A stretch of DNA of 64,000 nt from Terramyces sp. JEL0728 (taxonomy: Eukaryota > Chytridiomycota > Chytridiomycetes > Rhizophydiales > Terramycetaceae): the NCBI GenBank assembly GCA_027603945.1, contig JADIIU010000040.1:1-64000 (forward strand), read 5' to 3'. Below the pieces are notes generated by a model. The model was given only the letters and a program-made list of their open reading frames with translations, searched no databases and had not been told where the DNA came from. The position numbers and the translations under genes are program-made. Numbering within the stretch: position 1 is the stretch's first letter; each line of letters starts with the position of its first letter. This document shows positions 36,671 through 46,292 of the stretch, piece after piece.

Positions 36671-37002
36671 ATAATTAAAAGGCAATTCCTAGCCGTTCTA
36701 AAGGGTTTCGCTGTCCGAATTTATGTGAACGTGAGGTTTTGGCGCACTGACAAGCGGAAACGCGAAAATCAACGCAATTGGTAATTACGGCCAATGGAAA
36801 CCTGAATGGGACTTTTGAAAACAAGACTTGAAATAGGAATGAAAGAAAAAGAAAATGAACAGCATTACACTGATTGACAATATTTACTTGTAGCCAGTGG
36901 ATCATTTGATTTTCGTGCGCCAAGCATTGACATGCAAAGACAACTCAAGACAAGAAGGCCTGACCGTTCGGCCATTGAAACTTTTTTATTATAAAAAACA
37001 TA
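36671..37002. other. 332-bp intergenic region
   Basis: Between the one-TM gene start and the 3' end of the ALIX gene. No ATG-initiated ORF of note. Confidence 0.4.
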
Positions 37003-39771
37003 TTACTGTGGTCTAGGTCCTTGTTGATTCCAAAAGACTGGCGGAGTGTATCCAGAAGGCGGGGGCAACTGTCCAGGCCGTTGGTATTGTTGCTGTCCAG
37101 GTTGAGCTGGTGGGTGTTGTCCAGTATAGCCACCACCTTGAGCCGGCGGAGGGAGATTGCCGTATCCTTGTCCATATTGTTGATTTGGCTGATAGGCACG
37201 TGGTTGGTGCTGCTGGTGACTATTTTGTTGAGGATATGGCTGTTGGTAAGGTTGGTTATATGGATCTTGAGGCTGATTCCACCCTCCAGGGACAGTGTTT
37301 TGAGCTGGAGGTTGGTATCCATATTGAGGTCTGGCTTGTGCAGGATTCCAAACTCCTGGTTGCGGTTGAGCTTGTGGTTGGTTATATGACGGAGCAGGGC
37401 TGTAATTAGGTTGCGCTCCATACATTGGTTGAGCAGGAGGGCCTGGATATGCTGGAGACACAGACATGTTGGAGAATTGCTGCACAAGTCGTTGCTTATC
37501 AAAGGATCTCCCTTTGCAGAAATCTTGGGCTTGTTGACGAAGTTTGTGCAAGGCAGTTTCCAAGTCGTTGTAGAATTTAACCCCTTCTTCTAAATTTCCA
37601 GAAATATCTTTAAACACTTTGTATGCTCGGTCCAAGTTTGACAGTGCTTCTTCTCTTTCTCTTATCATGGCATTGGTTTGCCGAGATTCCATAAATGTTT
37701 TGTTTGCAGTAGTAATAACGTCCATCAACTTTTCTTGATCTGCCAACAATTTGTCAGAAACATCAACATCACTCTGATAGATTTTGATTTGCTGCTCAAA
37801 TAAAATTGATTCCTCTACGGGGGAATTAGATATGGCATTTTGGGTCAACGCAGGTCCAATATCATCATTTTCACCCAGTTTCTTCATTCTTTGGATCAAG
37901 TCGGCTCTTGATTTAATATTTTGATTTAAAAGGTCCAAGTTTTGCTTTAATACTTTTAAATTTGGATCTTTTAATGCCAGGGTGGATGCTTGGGTGCTAG
38001 ATGGAATGGAAGCCTCCAATTCCTTTTGGCTGGATCCTAAATATTCAATCAACGCAATGTTTGTGTCAATCTTTCCTCGGACAATCTCATTAGACTTGTC
38101 GGCAGTTTCAATTTTGGTCTTGTATTCATAGCACTTGTCTCTCAAGTTTCGGGTCAATGTTGAAGAAGGGGTTCTGGTCCATTGCGCTCCGTGCGTTGTT
38201 CTAGATTGCTCATCTTCTTTTTCTTCTTGGTCTAGCAATGCAATGCACTGAATTAGCAATGAAATACCTCCTTGAGTATATCCCAATCTTGCGCAGCGGA
38301 TTTAGTCAGTGTAGCCCACATTGTTTCAACACCTCTAGCTCCTCCTTTTTCTCGCACTTCTTTGGATCGTTCAAGTACACTGTTGGGCAATCCAATTGGC
38401 TGTTCCAAAGCTTCAATTGAACCAGGCAAGCGAAGGGATGCCAAAATGCTGGTATTAGAAATAGTTACCTTTGTGCTAATCCCGTTCCTTCACTCAGCTT
38501 ATCAACAACAGATTTGATTAATTGATCTTTCTTGTAAGAGTATTTGGAGGCAGCTTGGTGGATCTTCAGCGGCACCAAGTTTCTAAACAACGGCTGGGTA
38601 ATAAAAGCAGACAAGACGGATAGTTCAGGGATTGGGGTTGGATTAACCATTCTAGCTGGGGGTAAAGGCTCCAAACTAGCAACAGCTGGTACTGCTTCCA
38701 TGTAAATTTTGTCGTTATCCTTGTTTGCCTTTTGGAACGCAATTTCGGCGGTGGATGCAAAATTCTGGGTCAGCATTTCATTACTTTTAGTTCTGTCTCA
38801 AGTGCAGGCAAGGCCAGGTTTTTGATAATGCTCTTTTCGTTAGCAGCTTTGGACGACTCTACACTGGCTTGCAGCCATCCCACTTGCTCGCCGTACTTTC
38901 CTGCTGCTTCTACTTCAATAGATTTATCTGCATCAATTCATAATTACAATATCTTGCAACTGCGCTGAAATGGTGCTGCTTTGCTTGCATACAACATAGC
39001 CATTGCTAAGTTAAAAGTAATATACCTTGTCGAATAAAGATGTTTGCGATGCAATTTCGTAGGATATGCTGTAGAATGTTGATACTTGCATGGCCAACTT
39101 TGCCAGAGTTCCCTCTCTCATTTTTCCTGGAATTAACACATTAATACCTGCGATGGCTTTTAATAAAAAGACTTCTTGGGCTTGCGCAAGCATCAAGTTG
39201 GAGAGAGCATTTAGTTGCGTGTTTGCAGTGCTGCTGATATCCCAGGCATGCAGATTATCCAAAATACATTGAAATGCCCCTGCAGATTGCTGAATTAGAT
39301 TAGCTTTACTTGATAGTAGGACGCAGCTTTCTTAATTCCTTCTTCAGATGTTGTTCCAGCTTGGTCCGCCAATTGACAGTAAATCGCCCCCAAATTGAAC
39401 AAAACACTTGCTTTTTCGAATCCGATATTATGGCTGCTCACAAATTCCTTCTTGCCAAATGCGTTTCCCCACGTAAAGAATATTTTAATCTTGCTTTAGA
39501 TCATAGTTACATTCTGTTCATTAAAGATAAATTTTGATTCCAAGTAGTGTAATTGAGCATAGTAGCTTGGATTAATATCAATGTACGTTAAATGGGCATT
39601 TGCGCTGGCTTCATGAACTTGCGGCTCCATAATAGACTGTCGTAGCGCTTCCAATGCTTCGAAATCATCGGAATATCCTGAAGGATCTTCATTAAAGATA
39701 TTCAGAATTGCAGACTTTAGCGGTTCTGCAAACGAAATTTCTTCAGTTTTCTTGAATGGGATTTTCAACAT
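37003..39771 (-). CDS. BRO1-domain protein, ALIX/Bro1/PalA type
   Basis: Eight exons: 39771-39511, 39489-39310, 39289-39026, 39005-38948, 38927-38785, 38764-38469, 38448-38268, 38247-37003; introns 21 and six of 20 nt; 875 aa. The N-terminal BRO1 domain (MLKIPFKKTEE, FTWGNAF, FEKASVLFNLGAIYCQLA, KKAASYYQ, QAKQHHFSAVARYYK) binds ESCRT-III Snf7/CHMP4. A coiled-coil V domain (about 390-690) follows, then a 150-residue Pro/Gln/Tyr/Gly-rich tail with repeated PxY and QQPY motifs. It acts in multivesicular body sorting, cytokinesis and/or pH signalling (PalA/Rim20); paralogue assignment is not possible by eye. The start lies only 33 bp from the FAM177 stop codon, so the two genes are almost fused. 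Confidence 0.92.
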
Positions 39772-39804
39772 TTTTGATTTGCAGCAAAGTTTATTTAAAA
39801 AATA

Positions 39805-40294
39805 CTAGGATAGGTGAGTGGCATCGGAGATGGCATTTTGCAATAATTTAGCTTGTTCAGACTCTTGTTCTTGGCGGAGAAGCGACTAGATTAACTGTAC
39901 TGTACCTCTCGCTGGTTTTCGAATTCGATAGCGTCATCCATATATACCTCGTACCTTGGAGTAGTGATTCCAAAAAAGTCGGCGACTCCTTCTGATAATG
40001 CTTCTACTCCCCCCCAAATGTATAATGATATTTGTTTTACTGTCCCGCACATCGGAAATTAGTAAACGTCATACCTTGTTGAACATTGTTTTGTCCACTG
40101 GTTGAATTAATGGTCCCTCTGCAGCAGGAATGTCCAGACGGATTTCATCCAAATCAACAGGTTCAGCGCTGGTTAACACGGAAATACCTGGTTGCGATTT
40201 GATGTATAGGAGCTGGTGCAATAACGATTGGTTGTGGTAAATCATGAGGGAGACTATATTGTTGCTTATCAACGGACATATAAACACTATTCAT
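39805..40294 (-). CDS. FAM177-family protein, with one non-canonical splice junction
   Basis: Exons 40294-40188, 40168-40075, 40052-39906, 39885-39805; introns 19, 22 and 20 nt; 142 aa. The core LYIWGGVEALSEGVADFF leads into GITTPRYE, as in animal FAM177A (...GxxTPKYxYAIDE). Proteins of this family are of poorly known function; human FAM177A1 is linked to Golgi/endosome biology. The second intron (40053-40074) has a normal 5' end (GTATGACG) and branch (TTTACTAATTT) but ends CCG instead of an AG. The only downstream AG gives the wrong frame and a stop. So either the genome has a GT-CG intron here or one base is wrong. The start is the first ATG (40292-40294). Confidence 0.75.
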
Positions 40295-40884
40295 TTTTGT
40301 AAAGTTGGAAAACGCGTAAGATTTGTTTATGCAGATGGGATATGGAATTGAGGAGAACTCGGATGAACCATACTGTTGGAATAATTTTGCAATGCCCTAA
40401 ACGGGTCGAGTACTTTGCAAACCGGTAGCCAGATTTCTAGCACCTTACCAAATCAAAACTTAAACATCAGCCTTTTCCACAACGGCTTGTTCAAGTACAT
40501 AGCCCATTTATGACCTTTTTAAGTAATGTGATGAATCGTTGACATTTTGGGACACTTACCACCTGACTCTTAAAGGAACACCGACATGCTGCTACAAGTG
40601 AAGAGTAACTTGATACACATGTCCACGCCTAGTGTGACCTGTCTTCTCTGAACCACTTTATAATAATGTCTTACGAATGGGCAAAGTATGAATGATACGC
40701 AAGGTTGCTTCGGTTTCTCTGAGATACAAAGAGATTACTCTTACCATTTTTCTTCAAAACCATGCTCTATGTGGGATCGTGCTCCTTCCTCGTGACAAAA
40801 AACAACCCTTTAAAGCAAGATCTTTTAGGCTAAAACTCTGTGACTTTGTCAATATAAATGTAGAGTAACATCTCACACCAAATA
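40295..40884. other. 590-bp divergent intergenic region
   Basis: Between FAM177 and the GH7 gene. No credible ORF. A TATA box for GH7 lies at 40853-40859; the long spacing is unusual here and may hold carbon-source or stress control elements (inference). Confidence 0.5.
40853..40859 (+). promoter_or_regulatory. TATA box of the GH7 gene
   Basis: TATAAAT, 32 bp upstream of the ATG at 40885. Confidence 0.6.
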
Positions 40885-41802
40885 ATGATTTCTCTTGTCA
40901 TATTTCCCACAACAGCATTGGCGTCTCCACTAGCTCAATCTATACCCTCAACAGCCGCAAATGGCCTTTTATCTATGCCGTTGTACTATTGTGATTCAGC
41001 CAGCAACTGCCACTGGAAATCAACTGGTGTAATTATCGATTCCCCAACTGGCCCATCAAAGAATTATGGATACTACGGCGTATCCCAGATTGAAAATGGA
41101 ATCCAAATGAATATGCAGAATGGCGGCTCAAGAATGTACCTGGTAGATGAAAATGGCGCCAATTACTTCAAGTCTCAACTAAACAACAAAGTCTTAGCTT
41201 TTGATGTCAATGTCTCACAGATGCAATGTGGGTTCAATGCAGCCTTGTACTTTTCCCAAATGAATTTGAATGCTCAGATTGGCACGGGGTATTGCGACGC
41301 TCAAGGAACTTGTACTGAATTTGACGTGTTTGAAGCAAATGCTGCTGCTTCTCAAGTTACCTCTCATTCTTGTACAGGAAACAGTGGTAATTGCGATCAT
41401 TGGGGATGTGGAAGGAATTCTAGATCGCTCAATGTATTTGGTCCAAATAGAAAGTTCAACTCCATGAACACTTTTACTGTCTCAACCTATTTTAGGACAA
41501 CAAACGGGGTGCTGTCTTCTGTTGACCAAACCATCTCTCAAAATGGACAAACTGTTCCATTCCCAACTATAAGCGACTCTACTTGTGGAGGCAGTGGTGA
41601 TCCACAATTCCCAACTACTGGCAAACTGCAAGCCATGAGTGATGCCTTCAACGGCGGAATGACTATGGTATTCTCAATTTGGGGGAGTGGTGGTGATGGA
41701 ATGACTTGGTTGGATGGTGGTTCTTCTAATGGGGATTGCAACACGGTTTCTCATGGATCAAATACCTTAAAGTTCTCAAACCTCTCAATCAAGCCAATCT
41801 AG
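40885..41802 (+). CDS. Glycoside hydrolase family 7-like secreted cellulase (compact)
   Basis: A 305-aa single-exon protein. The N-terminal 20 residues look like a signal peptide (MISLVIFPTTALASPLAQS). GH7 landmarks occur in order: GSRMYLVDENG, FDVNVSQMQCGFNAALYF, GTGYCDAQGTC, and the catalytic block EFDVFEAN, which fits E-x-D-x-x-E (Glu145, Asp147, Glu150: nucleophile, assistant, acid/base). CDHWGCGRN, FNGGMTMVFSIWGSGGDG and TWLDGGSSNGDC follow. It ends at FSNLSIKPI, with no linker or carbohydrate-binding module. Typical GH7 catalytic domains are about 430 aa, so this one lacks many loops, including those forming the cellobiohydrolase tunnel. An open endoglucanase-like cleft is therefore more likely (inference). 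Cysteines are numerous, fitting secretion. Confidence 0.88.
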   Translation: MISLVIFPTTALASPLAQSIPSTAANGLLSMPLYYCDSASNCHWKSTGVIIDSPTGPSKNYGYYGVSQIENGIQMNMQNGGSRMYLVDENGANYFKSQLNNKVLAFDVNVSQMQCGFNAALYFSQMNLNAQIGTGYCDAQGTCTEFDVFEANAAASQVTSHSCTGNSGNCDHWGCGRNSRSLNVFGPNRKFNSMNTFTVSTYFRTTNGVLSSVDQTISQNGQTVPFPTISDSTCGGSGDPQFPTTGKLQAMSDAFNGGMTMVFSIWGSGGDGMTWLDGGSSNGDCNTVSHGSNTLKFSNLSIKPI

Positions 41803-41909
41803 AATAAATGATTTCCAATTGTAACAATAGCGTCTCGATTACTATTTCATTCTTACTCATTTTTGCTCATTGTGATGTGCATGATTAGAAAAAATGAGTT
41901 GGAAATTCA

Positions 41910-41916
41910 TATAAAG
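41910..41916 (+). promoter_or_regulatory. TATA box of the first USP gene
   Basis: TATAAAG, 38 bp upstream of the ATG at 41948. Confidence 0.6.
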
Positions 41917-41947
41917 GGACCTAGTAATTCACCAAGCCATTAAAAAT

Positions 41948-42466
41948 ATGCTGGTCGAAGAATACGTTGAAGGCGCCAATGATTTATTCAATTCCACCCG
42001 TTCCATCTTGATACCAGTTGATCACACCGAATCTTCCATCCATGCAGTTGAATGGGCTATACAACACTGGATCAATCCAAGCACCGACAGAGTATTTTTG
42101 GTTTATTGTCGTCAAGTTGATCCACCAGCTTCATTCCTAGCTGATTCAGATTTGGTAATTACTAATCCATCCACTTACAATGACTTTGACTCGGCCAACA
42201 AAGAGTCCAAGCAGGACGCTTGCCAGATGCTGAAGAGTTACTCTGATATCGTAAGGGAAGGAGGGATTCATCATACCTGTATTAGTATGATTGGCAATCC
42301 AAAGGAAGAGTTGCTCAGCTGGATTGAACAGCACAACCCCACCCTAGTTATTATGGGAAATAGAAGATTAGGGAGTATCAAAAAGATGTTTCTGGGATCC
42401 GTGTCCCAGTACTTGTTGGATCATGCCAATGTCCCTGTTACAATCGTCCCAGCAAAATGTCAATAA
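41948..42466 (+). CDS. Universal stress protein (UspA domain), copy 1
   Basis: A 172-aa single UspA domain. The first strand is SILIPVDHTESS (Asp of the nucleotide pocket). HAVEWAIQHWI follows, then the ATP-binding signature G-2x-G-9x-G(S): GNRRLGSIKKMFLGSVSQYL. It ends with PVTIVPAK. Members bind ATP and are induced by stress; the molecular role here is unknown. It is the first of four USP genes within 3 kb. A TATA box lies 38 bp upstream. Paralogues share the N-terminal (R)(S/T)I(L/V)(L/I)PVD pattern. Confidence 0.92.
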   Translation: MLVEEYVEGANDLFNSTRSILIPVDHTESSIHAVEWAIQHWINPSTDRVFLVYCRQVDPPASFLADSDLVITNPSTYNDFDSANKESKQDACQMLKSYSDIVREGGIHHTCISMIGNPKEELLSWIEQHNPTLVIMGNRRLGSIKKMFLGSVSQYLLDHANVPVTIVPAKCQ

Positions 42467-42654
42467 AATGTTCTTTGATTTACAAAATTCAGTTTGATAT
42501 TTGAATTATATGGCACCTGTTTACCTAAATCCGCAGTTGCACACGAAATGGAGTGCTGGCTACAGAAACAAATCTATTACAGCTTCAATCGAAACAGCAA
42601 ATAGAGCGAGTCTGCGAAGGCACTTTTAAGAGTTTATTTTTGATTACTAAGAAT

Positions 42655-43173
42655 TTATTCGACTAGTTTTGGGTTTGGAACAACAGTAACAGGGACAGGA
42701 GAGTGTTGCAAGATGTGTTGGCTCACAGAACCCAAAAATAATCCTACCATGAGATACCTATTACCAGATGACGCAGCTCTTCCTCTGTTACCCATAATAA
42801 CTTGATCCGGACGATTCAACTTAATCCAAGCCAAGACGTCAGTCCTTGGATCTCCAACTAGACAGATGGCTTTAACATTTGCATTTTTTTCGGTAAACAA
42901 TTTTGAAAACGATTTCAATAGTTCGTGCGACTCTAATTTCAGATCCTCGTTGATTATTCTGAACGAATTCTCTTTATCATTGCTAGATCCTTTTGAATGT
43001 GGAATGTGTTCGTGTCTGACGTTGATCAAGATGATATTATCTGTTTCGCTATTCACAATTTGAGATAGTGTCCATTCGGCAGTGTAAAAACTGGTTTCGC
43101 TGACATCTATTGGGATCATAATAGTTCTTTTTGGAGTGAGAATCAGATCATTCAAAATAACTTCTTCAATCAT
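42655..43173 (-). CDS. Universal stress protein, copy 2 (with hidden in-frame intron)
   Basis: Exons 43173-42765 and 42743-42655 with a 21-nt intron at 42744-42764; spliced 165 aa. TIMIPIDVSETSF, TAEWTLSQIV and GNRGRAASS...GLFLGSVSQ are visible. The intron is inferred because its removal restores the exact G-2x-G-9x-GS spacing of UspA ATP sites; if retained it adds seven residues (NRYLMVG region). It is in frame and stop-free, so both forms could be made. It is the only 3n intron in the window without a stop. The start MIEEVILND fits its paralogues; an upstream in-frame ATG at 43263 would add 30 residues. It is transcribed opposite to the other three copies. Confidence 0.8.
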   Translation of the reverse strand: MIEEVILNDLILTPKRTIMIPIDVSETSFYTAEWTLSQIVNSETDNIILINVRHEHIPHSKGSSNDKENSFRIINEDLKLESHELLKSFSKLFTEKNANVKAICLVGDPRTDVLAWIKLNRPDQVIMGNRGRAASSGNRYLMVGLFLGSVSQHILQHSPVPVTVVPNPKLVE

Positions 43174-43578
43174 TGTAAATTTGGCGAAAAATCGTTTGAT
43201 GATTTGTTTTGGGGTCACGATGATTAATTGTGACTCATGACATTTGGGTTCAAATTTATGCATTGTGATTGTAGCGCAAGTGAACAAAAAACCAGAGTCC
43301 GAGTGCGACAACACTCCCGGAGATTCAAAGTTGAAGATCTTGCAGCCAAATTCTGCCAGATTTTAAAAATGCAGATTCAGTGCTGGTTGTATAGAGATGC
43401 TCTAATTAGCCATATACAAGCTCTAGCTAATGAATTATAATTTGCGTATTCCCACTGACCCAGTGTTTATTCAATGTCTTTGGGTCCAGAAATCACGTCA
43501 CGATAGGAAAGTATGATTCATGATAAATTCCAACACCTATAAATACCCTTCATGGCCATAGACGTTTCAGAAATCACT
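43174..43578. other. 405-bp divergent intergenic region between USP copies
   Basis: Holds promoters for copies 2 and 3. A TATA box (TATAAATA) lies at 43538-43545. No coding potential of note. Confidence 0.45.
43538..43545 (+). promoter_or_regulatory. TATA box that decides the start of USP copy 3
   Basis: TATAAATA is only 7 bp before an in-frame ATG at 43552, but 41 bp before the next ATG at 43579. Since other TATA boxes here sit 32-41 bp from the start codon, the second ATG is the likely start. Confidence 0.6.
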
Positions 43579-44112
43579 ATGCCTGCATACGAAGAATTAG
43601 TTATTGGAACCAAAGAAAACTTTACTGGTCGACGAACCATAGTTCTCCCTGTTGATACTTCCGAAACCGCATATAATGCCGTGGTTTGGGCTTCTAAACA
43701 TTTGATTAACCCAGATGCTGACAATGTCGTCCTTATAAACTGCAGGGAAGTTGTCTACCCATTAGCAAACTTGCTCTTAGGAAACTCTGATTACATGCAA
43801 GGGGTGAGGCCAGCTTCGCAGGAAAATCTCGTCACTTTTGAAAAGGAAAGCAAAGAACTATCTCATGCAGTATTGGCAAGATGTTCCAAAGTTTTGCAAG
43901 ATAAAACAGTTCAGGTTAAAGGATTTTCGATTGTTGGGGAAGCCAGACAAGTTTTGATTGACTACATTACAGAACACAAACCAGAAATGATCGTAGTTGC
44001 CGCAACAGGAAAGTCCGCTCTCAGAGCTGCGTATGTCGGGTCTGTATCGAGCTACCTTTTGAACCACTCCACATCGCCTGTTACTGTCATCCCTCATGCA
44101 TTAGTTGCTTAA
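43579..44112 (+). CDS. Universal stress protein, copy 3
   Basis: A 177-aa protein from ATG 43579 (an upstream ATG at 43552 would add 9 residues). UspA domain: TIVLPVDTSETAYNAVVWA, DADNVVLINCREV, ATGKSALRAAYVGSVSSYLL (ATP-site pattern, with the first Gly replaced by Ala), PVTVIPHA. It is close to copy 4 in sequence (DNVVLI(N/H)CR, GKSAL(R/K)AA, E(A/P)R(Q/H)), so the two are recent duplicates. Probably ATP-binding and stress-induced. Confidence 0.9.
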   Translation: MPAYEELVIGTKENFTGRRTIVLPVDTSETAYNAVVWASKHLINPDADNVVLINCREVVYPLANLLLGNSDYMQGVRPASQENLVTFEKESKELSHAVLARCSKVLQDKTVQVKGFSIVGEARQVLIDYITEHKPEMIVVAATGKSALRAAYVGSVSSYLLNHSTSPVTVIPHALVA

Positions 44113-44371
44113 ATAAACAAATACTGTACCAAATTATGTTTTAAAAGCTCCCAGATATCAAACCTTGCACTGTCAAAATAGAATCTCAACAGCAGAGAAT
44201 TCAAATTACGCCTAGATTTCTCGTAATTAGATTCCGGCTGCAATTACTCCAATGATTGTAAATTATTTCGATGGTTTGAGTAACTATTACTCATAATGAC
44301 TTTCTGTAACATTGACTCTTGACGTGGGGTGACAAGTGCATAAATCTGACCCAAAAACAAAACAAATCAAA

Positions 44372-44911
44372 ATGTTGGTCTTCCACCTTGAAAATCATAA
44401 GGATCTCGTTCTTGGCGCAGGTGAAAATCCACAGCTTACCCGTTCAATCTTGCTTCCAGTCGACGGATCGGAAACCTCGTACGAAGCAGTAGTATGGGCA
44501 AATAGCCACCTAATCAACCAAGAAACAGACAACGTAGTGTTAATCCACTGTCGTCAAATCTTTTTCCCTTCATTCAAACCATTTGGTAGTGCAGAAAACC
44601 AAGCATTGGCTGCTGATGGAGTATCGAATAAACAAGACGCACTGGACAGTGAAAGCAAAAAAGCCTCGCATGATATTTTGGAACACTGTGGCCAAGTGTT
44701 CTTGGATAGCCATGTCCAAGTCAAGGGTGTTTCTATTGTTGGTGAACCTAGACATACATTGATGGAGTATATTACAGAGCACAAGCCTGATGTAGTTATC
44801 ATGGCTTCTCATGGCAAGAGCGCTTTGAAAGCTGCTTTGATGGGATCAGTATCTCGTTATTTGGTCTCTCATTCTCCTTCTGCTGTAACTATAATTCCAC
44901 CTCAAAAATAA
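44372..44911 (+). CDS. Universal stress protein, copy 4
   Basis: A 179-aa UspA protein: SILLPVDGSETSYEAVVWAN, DNVVLIHCRQIFFP, MASHGKSALKAALMGSVSRY, AVTIIPPQK. ASHGKSALKAALMGS gives the ATP-site pattern with the first Gly replaced by Ser. A TATA-like CATAAAT lies 33 bp upstream of the ATG at 44372; an upstream in-frame GTG is not used as a start. Its stop codon is 6 bp from the stop codon of the ENPP gene on the other strand, so the two 3' UTRs must overlap. Confidence 0.92.
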   Translation: MLVFHLENHKDLVLGAGENPQLTRSILLPVDGSETSYEAVVWANSHLINQETDNVVLIHCRQIFFPSFKPFGSAENQALAADGVSNKQDALDSESKKASHDILEHCGQVFLDSHVQVKGVSIVGEPRHTLMEYITEHKPDVVIMASHGKSALKAALMGSVSRYLVSHSPSAVTIIPPQK

Positions 44912-44917
44912 AACATT

Positions 44918-46255
44918 TTATTTCCAATGAATAGTCCCATTGTTTGGAGCAGGTTGTATCTGCAGTAGTTTACATAACAGTCCGTAGATTTCTATATTGT
45001 GCAGAGGGAAATCGTAATGAATATCGAGAGATTTGTCAGTAGATACGAAAATAGAGTGCATATCTGGATGGTGCTCTTCGTATCCGTGAGTTCCTAGAGT
45101 TAGATCCGAGTACCTTTGGGAAATGGCGGCTGGTCTGGGCTGTACGTAGATCTAAATACAAAATTCCATCCTCGTTCAGGAATCAATAGAATTGGACCAA
45201 CTCTGATATTGTCATAATGAACATCATACGGAATTTCGTCTTTCAGCCAAATTTTAAAGGTGCCTTGTGATTTTGCTTCTATTTTGAATTTATCTGCGAT
45301 GGCTCTTGTTTGTGCTTGGATTTTGGGATACAGGTAGACTAGGACTCCATTGTAAATCACATCGTATTCATTTTCTGGCACTAAATCGTCCAAGTAAATA
45401 ACCTTTGCGACATCCGTTGCACCCATCCCATGATCGCTGACGATTACAATCTCAGTAGTCGATTCAATCTTTCTATCTGCAATTCCATAAAGCAATTTGC
45501 CAAATCCATCATCCTGAGGTTAATTTTGCTTACAATTTCCTTTAGAGTAGTGTTTACCAAGTCGGATTCTGGTCCAGCTACATGCCCGCTGTGGTCTATA
45601 TCAGGAAAATACACCGAGATGATATTTGGTCTTTTGTTGGATGGCAAATCAATCCAATTGAATATAATTTCGAGTTTTTCGTCTATTGTTGTTGACTGAT
45701 TGAATTTCTTCCAGTATGTAGCATAAATCCCATCTACAGCTGCTTCACTGCCCGGCCAAAAACACACTGCAGATTTCAGCCCGTTCTTTACTGCCGTAAT
45801 CCAGATTGGTTCTCCATTCCACCATCTAGATTCACTGTTTTTCATTGGATCAGTATAGACAAATGTATCATTAAGGACAGGGTCGTAAAATGTGTTACCA
45901 ACTATTCTAAATTAGCTATTAGTAACCCGTGCGATTCGGGATACAGTCCTGTTGCGAGTGTATAATGGTTCGGAAATGTGATTGAAGGAAATACAGGAAT
46001 CATTTCTGTTTTAAATCCGCTAGATCCGATCTTGTTTATATTCGGAGTTAATCCACGTTCAAGGTATTCCGGCCTAGTGCCATCCAGTGATACCAGGATT
46101 ACAAGAGGACGGTCTGCCTTGGTGTAGTGCAACGTAAGAACTGAAGCTCCGAATAAAAATAGGGCTGCAACATAAATAAACTTTTTGAAGCTCTTTTTTT
46201 CCTTCAATAGATGTGATTCGATAATTAATTCCTGTTCTATTCTCTCCAGATGCAT
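44918..46255 (-). CDS. Type II membrane ectonucleotide pyrophosphatase/phosphodiesterase (ENPP-like)
   Basis: Exons 46255-45927, 45906-45534, 45513-45114, 45093-44918; introns all 20 nt; 425 aa. A cytosolic N-terminus is followed by one membrane anchor (FIYVAALFLFGASVLTLHY). The catalytic domain is of the alkaline-phosphatase superfamily: VSLDGTRPEYL (metal Asp), SITFPNHYTLATGLYPESHG (Thr nucleophile in FPN region), YFPDIDHSGHVAGPES (Asp/His ligands), IVSDHGM (Asp-His) and GTHGYEEHHPDMHSIF (last His). It hydrolyses nucleotide pyrophosphates or phosphodiesters outside the cell or in the vacuole, as yeast Npp1/Npp2. Its start codon lies 37 bp from the stop of the upstream CoA-transferase gene on the same strand. 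Confidence 0.93.
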
Positions 46256-46292
46256 TTGATTTTCAATGATCGCAAATAAGTTACAAAGTTTA

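Noticed and set aside
36675..36923. 82-codon minus ORF upstream of the one-TM gene
   Set aside because: Starts with a non-ATG codon and contains no conserved feature.
40885..41802. GH7 gene as horizontally acquired from bacteria
   Set aside because: GH7 is essentially eukaryotic and the promoter style matches its neighbours; no sign of foreign origin in the sequence.
43237..43440. 67-codon plus ORF between USP copies
   Set aside because: No ATG start at its beginning and it overlaps the leader of USP copy 2.
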